A stretch of 11,902 nt of DNA, from the NCBI GenBank assembly GCA_041743835.1, contig JBGTLW010000155.1, forward strand, positions 1-11,902, given 5' to 3'. The DNA comes from JBGTLW01 sp041743835. GTDB lineage: Bacteria; Planctomycetota; Phycisphaerae; Phycisphaerales; Phycisphaeraceae. A program made the translations under genes and the position numbers. Positions 6,537 through 11,902 of the stretch are shown piece after piece (within the stretch, counting starts at the first letter, position 1; each line of letters opens with the position of its first letter). A model generated the notes under the pieces. The model searched no databases and was not told the DNA's origin. It was given only the letters and a program-made list of their open reading frames with translations.

Positions 6537-7229
6537 ATGCTGGACCTGAAGCGCAAACCCGCACGGCCATTGATCGCCCCATCGCTGCTCGCGGCCGACT
6601 TAGCCCGGCTTGGCGAGGAAGGCGCGGACGTGCTGGCACGCGGGGCGGACCTGCTGCACTGCGATGTGATGGATGGGCACTTCGTGCCCAACCTGACATT
6701 CGGTGTGCCGGTGGTCGCGAGCCTGCGGGAGCATCTGCCCGAGGCGTATCTGGATGTGCATCTGATGGTGGAGCGGCCTGACCTGTTCGTTGAGCCGTTC
6801 GCACAGGCCGGGGCGAACCACTGCTCGTTCCACCTGGAAGTCACCGCGCCCTTTCACCCGGCTGGGGTGGATGGGCACGCGCTGATCGACCGCATCCACG
6901 CGCTGGGGATGGACGCGGGCATGGTCATCAACCCCTACACCCCCGCCCAGCCGCTCGAGCCATTTCTGGACAAGCTGGACCTGGTGCTGGTCATGAGTGT
7001 CGTGCCGGGCTTCGGCGGTCAGGCGTTCATGGACGCCGTGCTGACCAAGACGCGCTGGCTGCGCGATCGGCTGCCCGACCGCACGCGGGTGCAGATCGAC
7101 GGCGGGGTCGGGCCCAGGAACGCGGCCCGCGTCGCGGAGGCTGGGGTGGATTGCATCGTCGCGGGCACGGCTGTGTTTGCCGCCGACGACCGCACGCAAG
7201 CCATCACCGCGATCCGTGGCCAAGGATAA
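6537..7229 (+). CDS. rpe: Ribulose-phosphate 3-epimerase
   Basis: The enzyme interconverts D-ribulose 5-phosphate and D-xylulose 5-phosphate in the cytosolic pentose phosphate pathway. The 230-residue TIM barrel has the family motifs in order: IAPSLLAADLARLG (13-26), the metal/catalytic LLHCDVMDGHFVPNLTFG (39-56; His41, Asp43), DVHLMVERP (73-81; His75), the VLVMSVVPGFGGQAF loop (150-164) and IDGGV (187-191; Asp188), then the phosphate-binding end (VAGTAVF, 208-214). Length is normal for the family. The reading frame is open far upstream inside the preceding gene, but the ATG at 6537, 4 nt after that gene's stop, is the natural start. Translation is probably coupled to the beta-barrel gene; no independent Shine-Dalgarno is strong. 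Confidence 0.96.
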   Translation: MLDLKRKPARPLIAPSLLAADLARLGEEGADVLARGADLLHCDVMDGHFVPNLTFGVPVVASLREHLPEAYLDVHLMVERPDLFVEPFAQAGANHCSFHLEVTAPFHPAGVDGHALIDRIHALGMDAGMVINPYTPAQPLEPFLDKLDLVLVMSVVPGFGGQAFMDAVLTKTRWLRDRLPDRTRVQIDGGVGPRNAARVAEAGVDCIVAGTAVFAADDRTQAITAIRGQG

Positions 7230-7263
7230 TTCGTCACGGCTGCGCGCACCATCCGATGAACGT

Positions 7264-7293
7264 TTGACCAGCCGCCAACCCACGCGGTACGAT
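7264..7293 (+). promoter_or_regulatory. Sigma70-type promoter of the tRNA-Gln gene
   Basis: TTGACC (7264-7269) and TACGAT (7288-7293) are separated by 18 nt, with a predicted start near 7300, about 18 nt before the tRNA. Both boxes are close to consensus, and the position between rpe and the tRNA makes this the clearest promoter in the window. Confidence 0.6.
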
Positions 7294-7317
7294 GAACGCC
7301 AGAAGTTCACCCACCTT

Positions 7318-7388
7318 AGGCCCTTGGTGTAACGGTAGCACGACTGGTTCTGGTCCAGTTAGTCGGGGTTCAAATCCCTGAGGGCCTG
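7318..7388 (+). tRNA. tRNA-Gln (anticodon CUG)
   Basis: The cloverleaf folds by eye. The acceptor stem AGGCCCT (7318-7324) pairs fully with AGGGCCT (7381-7387), leaving G7388 as discriminator. The short D arm carries GTG/CAC. The anticodon stem ACTGG/CCAGT encloses the loop TTCTGGT with anticodon CTG at 7350-7352, reading CAG (Gln). The T stem CGGGG/CCCTG has one G-U pair and the loop TTCAAAT. The 3' CCA is not encoded and must be added after transcription. It has its own promoter upstream and a hairpin with a C tract downstream, so it looks like a single-gene transcription unit. Confidence 0.95.
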
Positions 7389-7404
7389 CTTAAAATGCAT
7401 CAAA

Positions 7405-7452
7405 GCCGAGGGATTGCCATCCCTCGGCTCCCCCCCCTCCCCCCCTCCCCCC
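7405..7452 (+). terminator. Hairpin followed by C tract after tRNA-Gln
   Basis: A perfect 9-bp stem (GCCGAGGGA 7405-7413 with TCCCTCGGC 7420-7428, 6-nt loop) begins 17 nt after the tRNA. It is followed directly by an almost pure C tract (7430-7452: C8-T-C7-T-C6). A U tract is absent, so this is not a textbook intrinsic terminator. A hairpin followed by C-rich unstructured RNA would suit Rho loading or a 3' processing boundary. The architecture matches the end of the HEAT-repeat gene at 1028-1077. Confidence 0.5.
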
Positions 7453-7674
7453 GCTCCACCCCCCGAACCCGCCTCTCCAGCAACCGACGCGCGTTGAACC
7501 GGCTCATCGGCCGACCCCGCCGACGGGCTTCCCGGCAGTCGTGCTCGGTCTTGACGACGCACCAGCGTCGGGCACGCTCAAGGGACAATCCGGTTGGCAC
7601 GTGGTGCGGTCGCATCGGGTGATAGGTGGCGTGGCGGGTGACGGTTTGCCACGCATGGTGGTCATTGGGTCAAC
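7453..7674. other. Intergenic DNA between the tRNA unit and the WYL regulator
   Basis: No gene is convincing here. A minus-strand ORF (7400-7615, 71 codons) is Arg-rich with fairly high GC at third positions, but it has no Shine-Dalgarno and its C-terminal half translates the C tract and hairpin, so it is probably spurious or a remnant. A weak hairpin (GCGTGGC 7629-7635 with GCCACGC 7648-7654, 12-nt loop) lies about 21 nt past the stop of the minus-strand regulator and could mark its 3' end. Confidence 0.4.
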
Positions 7675-8667
7675 TCACGCGCGGTAGCGGTCCACCACCT
7701 GCTGCGCCAGCGCGACCACGCGGTCGCGCAAGGCCTTGGGCTTCATGACCTGGCAGTGTGGCCCCATGCTCAGCACCCACCAGACGATCTCATCCAGCCC
7801 ATCCACCTCGCAGCGGAAGGTGATCGACCCATCGTCGTGGTAGTCGATCTGCTGCGTGGCGTGCCAGGCGGTGTCGGCTATCGTCTCGGCAAAGTTTGCA
7901 TCGAAACGCACCTCCACGTCATGCGTCGTCCCGCCCCGGATCATCCGCCAGGCCTTGCCAAGGTGGTCCGTCAGGGTGAAGTCTTTGGGGATGGTGTACT
8001 TGAGTTTGGTCGCGGCCACATCCGTGAAGCGGTTGAGCTTGAGGCAGCGCAGGGCGTCGCGCCCGCTGTGATGACCCACCGTGTACCACGCGCGCTGGCT
8101 GAAGAACAGTGCGTAAGGCTTGAAGACAAACTCCTGGTCGCGCTTGGCCTTGATCGCCTTGCCATCGTCCACCGACTCGTACCGGCAGGTCAGGGCTCTG
8201 CCCTCCGCGATCGCTTGCCGGACGCGGTCGTACACGTCCTCGAACCCGTCGTGCGGGCCGGCGGCCGGGAGCTTGACGTGGACGTGAGGCGCGAGCTTGT
8301 CGATCTACGCCCGGACGCTGGCGGGCAACTGGCTGCGGACCTTGGCGATGGCGCGTGCGGCCGGGCGCACCATCGGGATCTGCTCTTTGTCGGCCACCTG
8401 CTCGCCCAGCGCGATCAGAGCCAAGGACTCATCGAGCGTCAGCTCCACCGGGGGCATGAAGAAGTCCCGCCGCACCTGGTAGCCATTGGTCTGCGTGTCG
8501 TGGAAGTACGGGACGCCCGCGCCTTCGAGCATCTTCATGTCGCGGTAGATGGTGCGCACGGTCACCGCGCACTCGCTGGCCAGCCGTTGGGCTGTCCACG
8601 AGCTGTCGGCCTGGATCAGCGTGAGGATGCGGAGCAGGCGATGGATGCGACTATAGTCAGCGGGCAA
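7675..8667 (-). pseudogene. YafY-type HTH-WYL transcriptional regulator, interrupted by an amber codon
   Basis: One reading frame encodes a complete YafY/WYL-family regulator, about 330 residues, but it is broken by a single TAG at 8305-8307. The N-terminal part (120 residues) has the HTH_11-type DNA-binding domain (SRIHRLLRILTLIQ, SWTAQRLASECAVTVRTIYRDMKMLEGAGVP). The part after the stop continues in the same frame with IDKLAPHV, then the WYL domain (AWYTVGHHSGRDALRCLKLNRF) and the C-terminal WCX-like extension (GLDEIVWWVLSMGPHCQVMKP). WYL proteins sense ligands or nucleic acids and are usually repressors. I prefer the TTG at 8665-8667, 7 nt after GGAGA (8675-8679), over the TTG at 8671, which is too close. 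A GTG at 8233 could restart the C-terminal half. It may be a recent pseudogene, a read-through gene or a sequencing error. Confidence 0.8.
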
Positions 8668-8980
8668 GGGCAAATCTCCGGAACCGTGTGGCTAACCATC
8701 GTATCGGCAACCCATGCCCACCCGCCACGCAAAAGGGCCGGGCTGCCCGGGAGCATTGCCATCATCCGAGCCGTCGCGTCCCCGAGGCGGGGTTGTAGCA
8801 TTGCGATCATCCGAGCCGCCTCGGGGACGAGGCGGCTCGGATAAAGCCTTCCGACGGCAGTTGTGACGCCCCGGAAATCGTCACGCACGTAGTTGACCAC
8901 GCCGCAGTGACAACACCGCGTCAGGCCCTGCCCCCGGAAATTATGCGTGGCGATGAACGGCAGCGGAGTAACGCTTGCGC
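8668..8980. other. Repeat-bearing intergenic region between WYL regulator and DUF1569 gene
   Basis: These 313 bp hold no convincing gene. The middle carries a 22-nt direct repeat and the GC-rich palindrome at 8811-8840. The part at 8841-8980 reads without stops on the minus strand and includes a Cys-pair motif (CCHCG) but has no credible start or Shine-Dalgarno in that frame. A hairpin with stems CAGCG/CGCTG and GTAA/TTAC (8961-8989) overlaps the stop of the DUF1569 gene and could be its 3' structure. The WYL promoter must lie near 8680-8750, but no good -35/-10 pair is visible. Confidence 0.5.
8752..8840. repeat. Direct repeat and dispersed GC-rich palindrome
   Basis: The 22-nt sequence starting AGCATTGC occurs at 8752-8773 and again at 8797-8818 with one mismatch, 45 bp apart. 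The second copy runs into a perfect inverted repeat (stem 12 bp, CCGAGCCGCCTC with GAGGCGGCTCGG, loop GGGGAC, 8811-8840). Its core is the same palindrome found twice in each of the elements at 4082 and 4551. The first copy leads into a degenerate half of it (CGTCCCCGAGGCGG, 8777-8790). It is therefore a REP-like family dispersed in this genome. Confidence 0.75.
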
Positions 8981-9457
8981 TTACCGCTGGATGAACGAAA
9001 AGTGCATCTCCGCGTGGCGGCAGTGGAGGGTGGCCCACTGGTCGTGGGTCAGTCGGCCGAGCACGGGGCTGGGGTGGGTCATGCTCCCCGGCTCGCGCGC
9101 AGCCCCGATCGACCGGCGGAGGTAAGCCAACGCATCATCCAGCGTCACGCCCCCGCCCGGCCAGAACCGGCGGTCCAGGGACTTGGGCGGACGGATGCCC
9201 GGCTTGATCGGCCGTTGCGCAATCCCCACGCGCTTGAGCAGGTTGCCCACAACCCACACCGGCAGCGGCGCGCGGTACCCAAAACCCGTCGCGGACTTGT
9301 CGATGAAATACGCCACGTGCCAGATCAACTCGGAAGCGCTGTGATTCCCCGTCGTCGTATGAGCGGTCGAGGCAATCGCTTCGGCCTCGGCGAGGATGTC
9401 ATCGAGCGTGGGGAGGTGCAATTCACGACGGGCGGCTTGCTTGACATTCACGGGCAT
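8981..9457 (-). CDS. DUF1569 (DinB-like) family protein
   Basis: This 158-residue cytosolic protein fits DUF1569, a DinB/YfiT-like four-helix fold. It has RRELHLPTLDDILAEAE at the N-terminus, the GNHSASELIWHVAYFIDKS helix, a Pro-rich middle, the VTLDDALAYLRRSI helix, HPSPVLGRLTHDQWATLH, and HAEMHFSF at the end. The likely metal-binding His triad is His47, His148 and His152. Members of the superfamily are metal-dependent thiol- or small-molecule transferases and detoxification proteins, but the substrate of DUF1569 proteins is not known. The ATG start (9455-9457) has a strong AAGGAG (9465-9470) at 7-nt spacing. It is divergent from the exoribonuclease gene across 171 bp and stands alone as a transcription unit. 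Length is normal for the family. Confidence 0.85.
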   Translation of the reverse strand: MPVNVKQAARRELHLPTLDDILAEAEAIASTAHTTTGNHSASELIWHVAYFIDKSATGFGYRAPLPVWVVGNLLKRVGIAQRPIKPGIRPPKSLDRRFWPGGGVTLDDALAYLRRSIGAAREPGSMTHPSPVLGRLTHDQWATLHCRHAEMHFSFIQR

Positions 9458-9628
9458 CGAACGGCTCCTTGGCTTCGCAGGCTCAAGATCATATCCGTCA
9501 CCCGCGGCCTGAAATGCAGCGTTAAGAGGATTCTGTCGGCTCCATCACGCCCGCCCGGTCGCAGCCGCTAAGATGGGACGCTCTATCCCACCGCCCGCCA
9601 CCACCGTTCACCGATCGAGGACCCGCCC

Positions 9629-10645
9629 GTGCCCGAACACGCTTACATCAAATACCTCCAGCCGGCCGAGTTCATCGAAGGCGCTTACGCCATCCAGAAC
9701 TGTCAGCTCGGGCAGACCAAGGGCGGCAAGCCCTACCTCCGCGGGTTGTTGGCGGATAAGACCGGCCGCACACCCATGCGCGCGTGGAACACCACCGAGG
9801 AGCAGTTCGCCCAGCTCCCGACCGATGGCTTTGTGTACATCACCGGCCAGACCCAGCCGTATCAGGGCGAGATGCAGGTCATCGTCCAGACCATCCGCGC
9901 CCACGAGCCGACGCGTGAGGAGATGGCGGAGCTGTTGCCCTCGACCAAGTACGACGTCGATGCGATGTTTGCCGAGGTGGTCGGCAAGCTCAACACGATC
10001 AAGCACCCGGCTGTGCAGGCGCTGGCGAACATGTACCTGTCTGATGGCGGGTTGATGGACAAGTTCTGTCAGGCCCCGGCCGCGCAAACCCTGCACCACG
10101 CGTACCTCGGCGGGCTGCTCGAACACACCCTGGGCCTGCTCCGAGCGGCCGAAGCGCTGCTCCCGCTCTACCCCCAGCTCTCGGCCGACATCGTCATCCT
10201 GGGCCTGTTCCTCCACGACCTGGGCAAGTGCGATGAGCTGACCTGGGAGCAGGGCTTTGGCTACTCGACCGACGGCCAACTCGTCGGCCACATCGCCCGT
10301 GGCGTCATCCGGCTGCAACAAAAAATCGACGCGCTCGAAAGCGACCCGGACGACCCGGTGAAGGTCCCCGAGCCGATCCAGCAGGTGCTCCACCACATCA
10401 TCCTGTCGCACCACGGCGTGCCGGAGTTCGGGGCGCTGAAAATCCCCGCGACGCCCGAGGCGATTTTTATCTCGATGGTGGACAACCTCGACGCGAAGAT
10501 GAACATGGCGGTGTCCGCCGCGCGCCCCGACCCGGAGGACGCGGCAGAAGCCTTCGACCTGGGCGGCGAGTTCACCGAGAAGGTCTGGGCCTTGGGCAAC
10601 GTCAAGCTCTACCGCCCCGACCCCACGCTGAATACCGATGCCTGA
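9629..10645 (+). CDS. YhaM-type 3'-5' exoribonuclease (OB fold plus HD domain)
   Basis: The 338-residue protein has an N-terminal OB-fold nucleic-acid-binding domain (about 15-92: GAYAIQNCQLGQTKGGKPYLRGLLADKTGRTPMRAW, then GFVYITGQTQPYQGEMQVIV). An HD metal-dependent phosphohydrolase domain follows (about 150-300), with His166 in LLEHTLGLL, His196-Asp197 in LFLHDLGK, His221 in LVGHI, His261/His262 in ILSHHG and Asp285 in SMVDNLDAKMN. This is the layout of Bacillus YhaM/CbfA, which degrades RNA or DNA from the 3' end. The GTG start at 9629 follows GAGGA (9617-9621) at 7-nt spacing. The next gene starts 8 nt before its stop, so the two are translationally coupled. The residue tail after the HD domain is short. 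Confidence 0.9.
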   Translation: MPEHAYIKYLQPAEFIEGAYAIQNCQLGQTKGGKPYLRGLLADKTGRTPMRAWNTTEEQFAQLPTDGFVYITGQTQPYQGEMQVIVQTIRAHEPTREEMAELLPSTKYDVDAMFAEVVGKLNTIKHPAVQALANMYLSDGGLMDKFCQAPAAQTLHHAYLGGLLEHTLGLLRAAEALLPLYPQLSADIVILGLFLHDLGKCDELTWEQGFGYSTDGQLVGHIARGVIRLQQKIDALESDPDDPVKVPEPIQQVLHHIILSHHGVPEFGALKIPATPEAIFISMVDNLDAKMNMAVSAARPDPEDAAEAFDLGGEFTEKVWALGNVKLYRPDPTLNTDA

Positions 10646-11902
10646 TCTGCGGATTGAGCACGATGGCTGGGCGGCCAAAGCCGGGGCCCGGCTCGGTCGG
10701 GCGCTGCTGTGGATGATCATTGTCATCAGCGCGGCATTGTTGGCGGGCGCGGTCATGCGCCACGCGCAGCCCTTTGCCGGGAACCAGAACACGAAGATGC
10801 TCCACGGCCTGGCGCTGGCGGGTGTGGGTCACCTCGAACACGACTGGCTGGCCAACACCACCGACCCGTTCCCGATCTGGTCGGCACTCGTGGCGACGCT
10901 GTTTACCCTCTGGGGGGAGTACGGCTTTTACGTCGGCTCTTTCGCGATGGCGGGGCTGTTTGCGTTGGGACTCACGGGCCTGGCCACCGCGCTGCCGGGC
11001 TGGCCGGCGAAGTGGGCGGGCGGGAGTTGGCGGGGCTTGTCGCTGGGTGTGGTGGTCTTCGGCGTGATGGTGACGCTGCGGTCGCCGTGGTTCGCGGCCC
11101 ACATGCTGCCGACCCCGCTGCGGCGGGAGGCGCTCGCGCAGAAGCTGGCGGAGTCAGACAGCACCTGGGTCTGGCTGACGCGGGGCGACCCGTGGGTCTG
11201 GCTCCGGGACTGGGGCGGCGTCGCGGGGCAGGGGGTGATGAGCGGCGAGTTCCAGCCGGCCATGTTCGGGGCGATGGTCATCCTCGGGCTCGCGGCCTTT
11301 GCGCATCGGCGGGACAAAACCGCGGCCCTGCTCATGGCCGGCGGCGCGGTGTTCCACCCGACTTACCTCATCACCGTCGGGGCGCTCATGGTGGGGGCGC
11401 TGTCCATCCTCGCCACCGGCGCACTCCGCACCACACGACGCCACACCCAGACGCAAAAGCCCGATACGACCGACGCCCCATCCGATGTGACTGATGCTGA
11501 GGAGACGGCTGGCGACGATCCGCGCAACACCCGCGCCCGGCCGTGGCGTCACCTGCTGATCGTCGCGGCGCTGTTCCTGGTGCCCACCGGGGGGATGCTG
11601 CTCTACACCGCGTGGTCGTTTGGTGGCGGCGGCGACCCGGCGGTCCGGGCCGAGGCCGATGCACTGCTCGCCGAGTTCCGCATCCCGCACCATGCGCTGC
11701 CCGAGCGCTGGCTCTTCGAGCGGGATGGGGCGGGCATCAATGCCGAGGTGACGCGCAAGCTCCTGCTGGTTGGCGCGGCATTGCTGCTGGCGTGGCGGTG
11801 GCGGCTGGTGGTGCCGATCGCGCTGGTGGCGGGCGTGGGCATCGGCTTGTCGTGGGCGGCGATCCACTACGAGGCTCACCGCCTGATGCTCATCGCGCCG
11901 TG
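10638..11902 (+). CDS. Large multi-pass membrane protein, 3' end outside the window
   Basis: The frame stays open from the ATG at 10638 to the end of the window (421 codons, no stop), so it is a partial gene. Hydrophobic segments appear at about residues 22-42, 80-118 (probably two), 132-148, 207-222, 229-261 (probably two), 305-327 and 375-408 (probably two). A hydrophilic Thr/Asp-rich loop lies at about 264-303. The first external loop has NQNTKMLHGLALAGVGHLEHDWLANTTDPFPIWSALV in pieces typical of a planctomycete/cyanobacterial family of large membrane proteins that sometimes carry DUF6798, and FRIPHHALPERW (347-358) fits that too. A GT-C-like glycosyltransferase fold is conceivable, but I see no proof of catalysis. 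It overlaps the exoribonuclease gene by 8 nt and probably depends on it for translation. Confidence 0.75.
   Translation, partial: MPDLRIEHDGWAAKAGARLGRALLWMIIVISAALLAGAVMRHAQPFAGNQNTKMLHGLALAGVGHLEHDWLANTTDPFPIWSALVATLFTLWGEYGFYVGSFAMAGLFALGLTGLATALPGWPAKWAGGSWRGLSLGVVVFGVMVTLRSPWFAAHMLPTPLRREALAQKLAESDSTWVWLTRGDPWVWLRDWGGVAGQGVMSGEFQPAMFGAMVILGLAAFAHRRDKTAALLMAGGAVFHPTYLITVGALMVGALSILATGALRTTRRHTQTQKPDTTDAPSDVTDAEETAGDDPRNTRARPWRHLLIVAALFLVPTGGMLLYTAWSFGGGGDPAVRAEADALLAEFRIPHHALPERWLFERDGAGINAEVTRKLLLVGAALLLAWRWRLVVPIALVAGVGIGLSWAAIHYEAHRLMLIAP

Noticed and set aside
7400..7615. Small Arg-rich minus-strand ORF between tRNA-Gln and the WYL regulator
   Set aside because: There is no Shine-Dalgarno, the C-terminal half decodes the C tract and hairpin, and no family resemblance is evident.
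7756..8844. Plus-strand ORF (362 codons) opposite the WYL regulator
   Set aside because: It is antisense to both intact halves of the regulator and reads through the palindromic repeat. It has no recognisable domain.
9608..10792. Minus-strand ORF (394 codons) opposite the exoribonuclease gene
   Set aside because: The plus strand has an OB-HD protein with all metal ligands and a Shine-Dalgarno, so this is its mirror frame.
11154..11879. Minus-strand ORF (241 codons) near the window end
   Set aside because: It is Arg/Pro/His-rich and antisense to the open multi-pass membrane protein frame, which continues without a stop from 10638.

Overview
The window is GC-rich bacterial chromosome, most likely from a planctomycete of the Phycisphaerae type. 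This is inferred from family content, not from a marker gene: a CxxC-GYDL-GLP zinc-ribbon membrane protein, a secreted HEAT-repeat protein, GTG/TTG starts with clear Shine-Dalgarno sequences, and repeat families whose translation gives RDREGA- and RLGDEA-like strings. It looks mostly like ordinary chromosomal housekeeping and envelope DNA interrupted by small palindromic repeats. No phage, plasmid, CRISPR or recognisable defence system is visible.

Layout. Positions 1-4032 (minus strand) hold a membrane-anchored coiled-coil protein, a secreted HEAT-repeat protein and apolipoprotein N-acyltransferase (lnt, catalytic Glu-Lys-Cys triad intact). Positions 4033-4751 are a repeat-rich island: two near-identical elements of about 165 bp, a solo inverted end, and between them a small yheU-family gene. 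Positions 4752-7229 (plus strand) hold a zinc-ribbon membrane protein, a small lipoprotein (DUF3568-like), an outer-membrane beta-barrel protein and rpe (ribulose-phosphate 3-epimerase). A tRNA-Gln(CUG) with its own promoter lies at 7318-7388 and is followed by a hairpin and a C tract. Positions 7675-8667 (minus) hold a YafY-type HTH-WYL regulator interrupted by one in-frame amber codon. Next come a repeat-bearing intergenic region, a DUF1569/DinB-like gene (minus), and on the plus strand a YhaM-type OB-HD 3'-5' exoribonuclease overlapping a large multi-pass membrane protein that runs off the window.

The genes do not form one pathway. Envelope functions dominate: Lnt finishes lipoprotein acylation, the lipoprotein and the beta-barrel are probable envelope products, and the coiled-coil and HEAT proteins are exported or membrane-bound. 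The most interesting signals are not in the standard genes. They are the structured repeat element that brackets yheU and supplies its stop codon, the same palindromic core recurring at 8811-8840, the single amber codon in an otherwise intact regulator, and two gene ends that share a hairpin followed by an almost pure C tract instead of a U tract.
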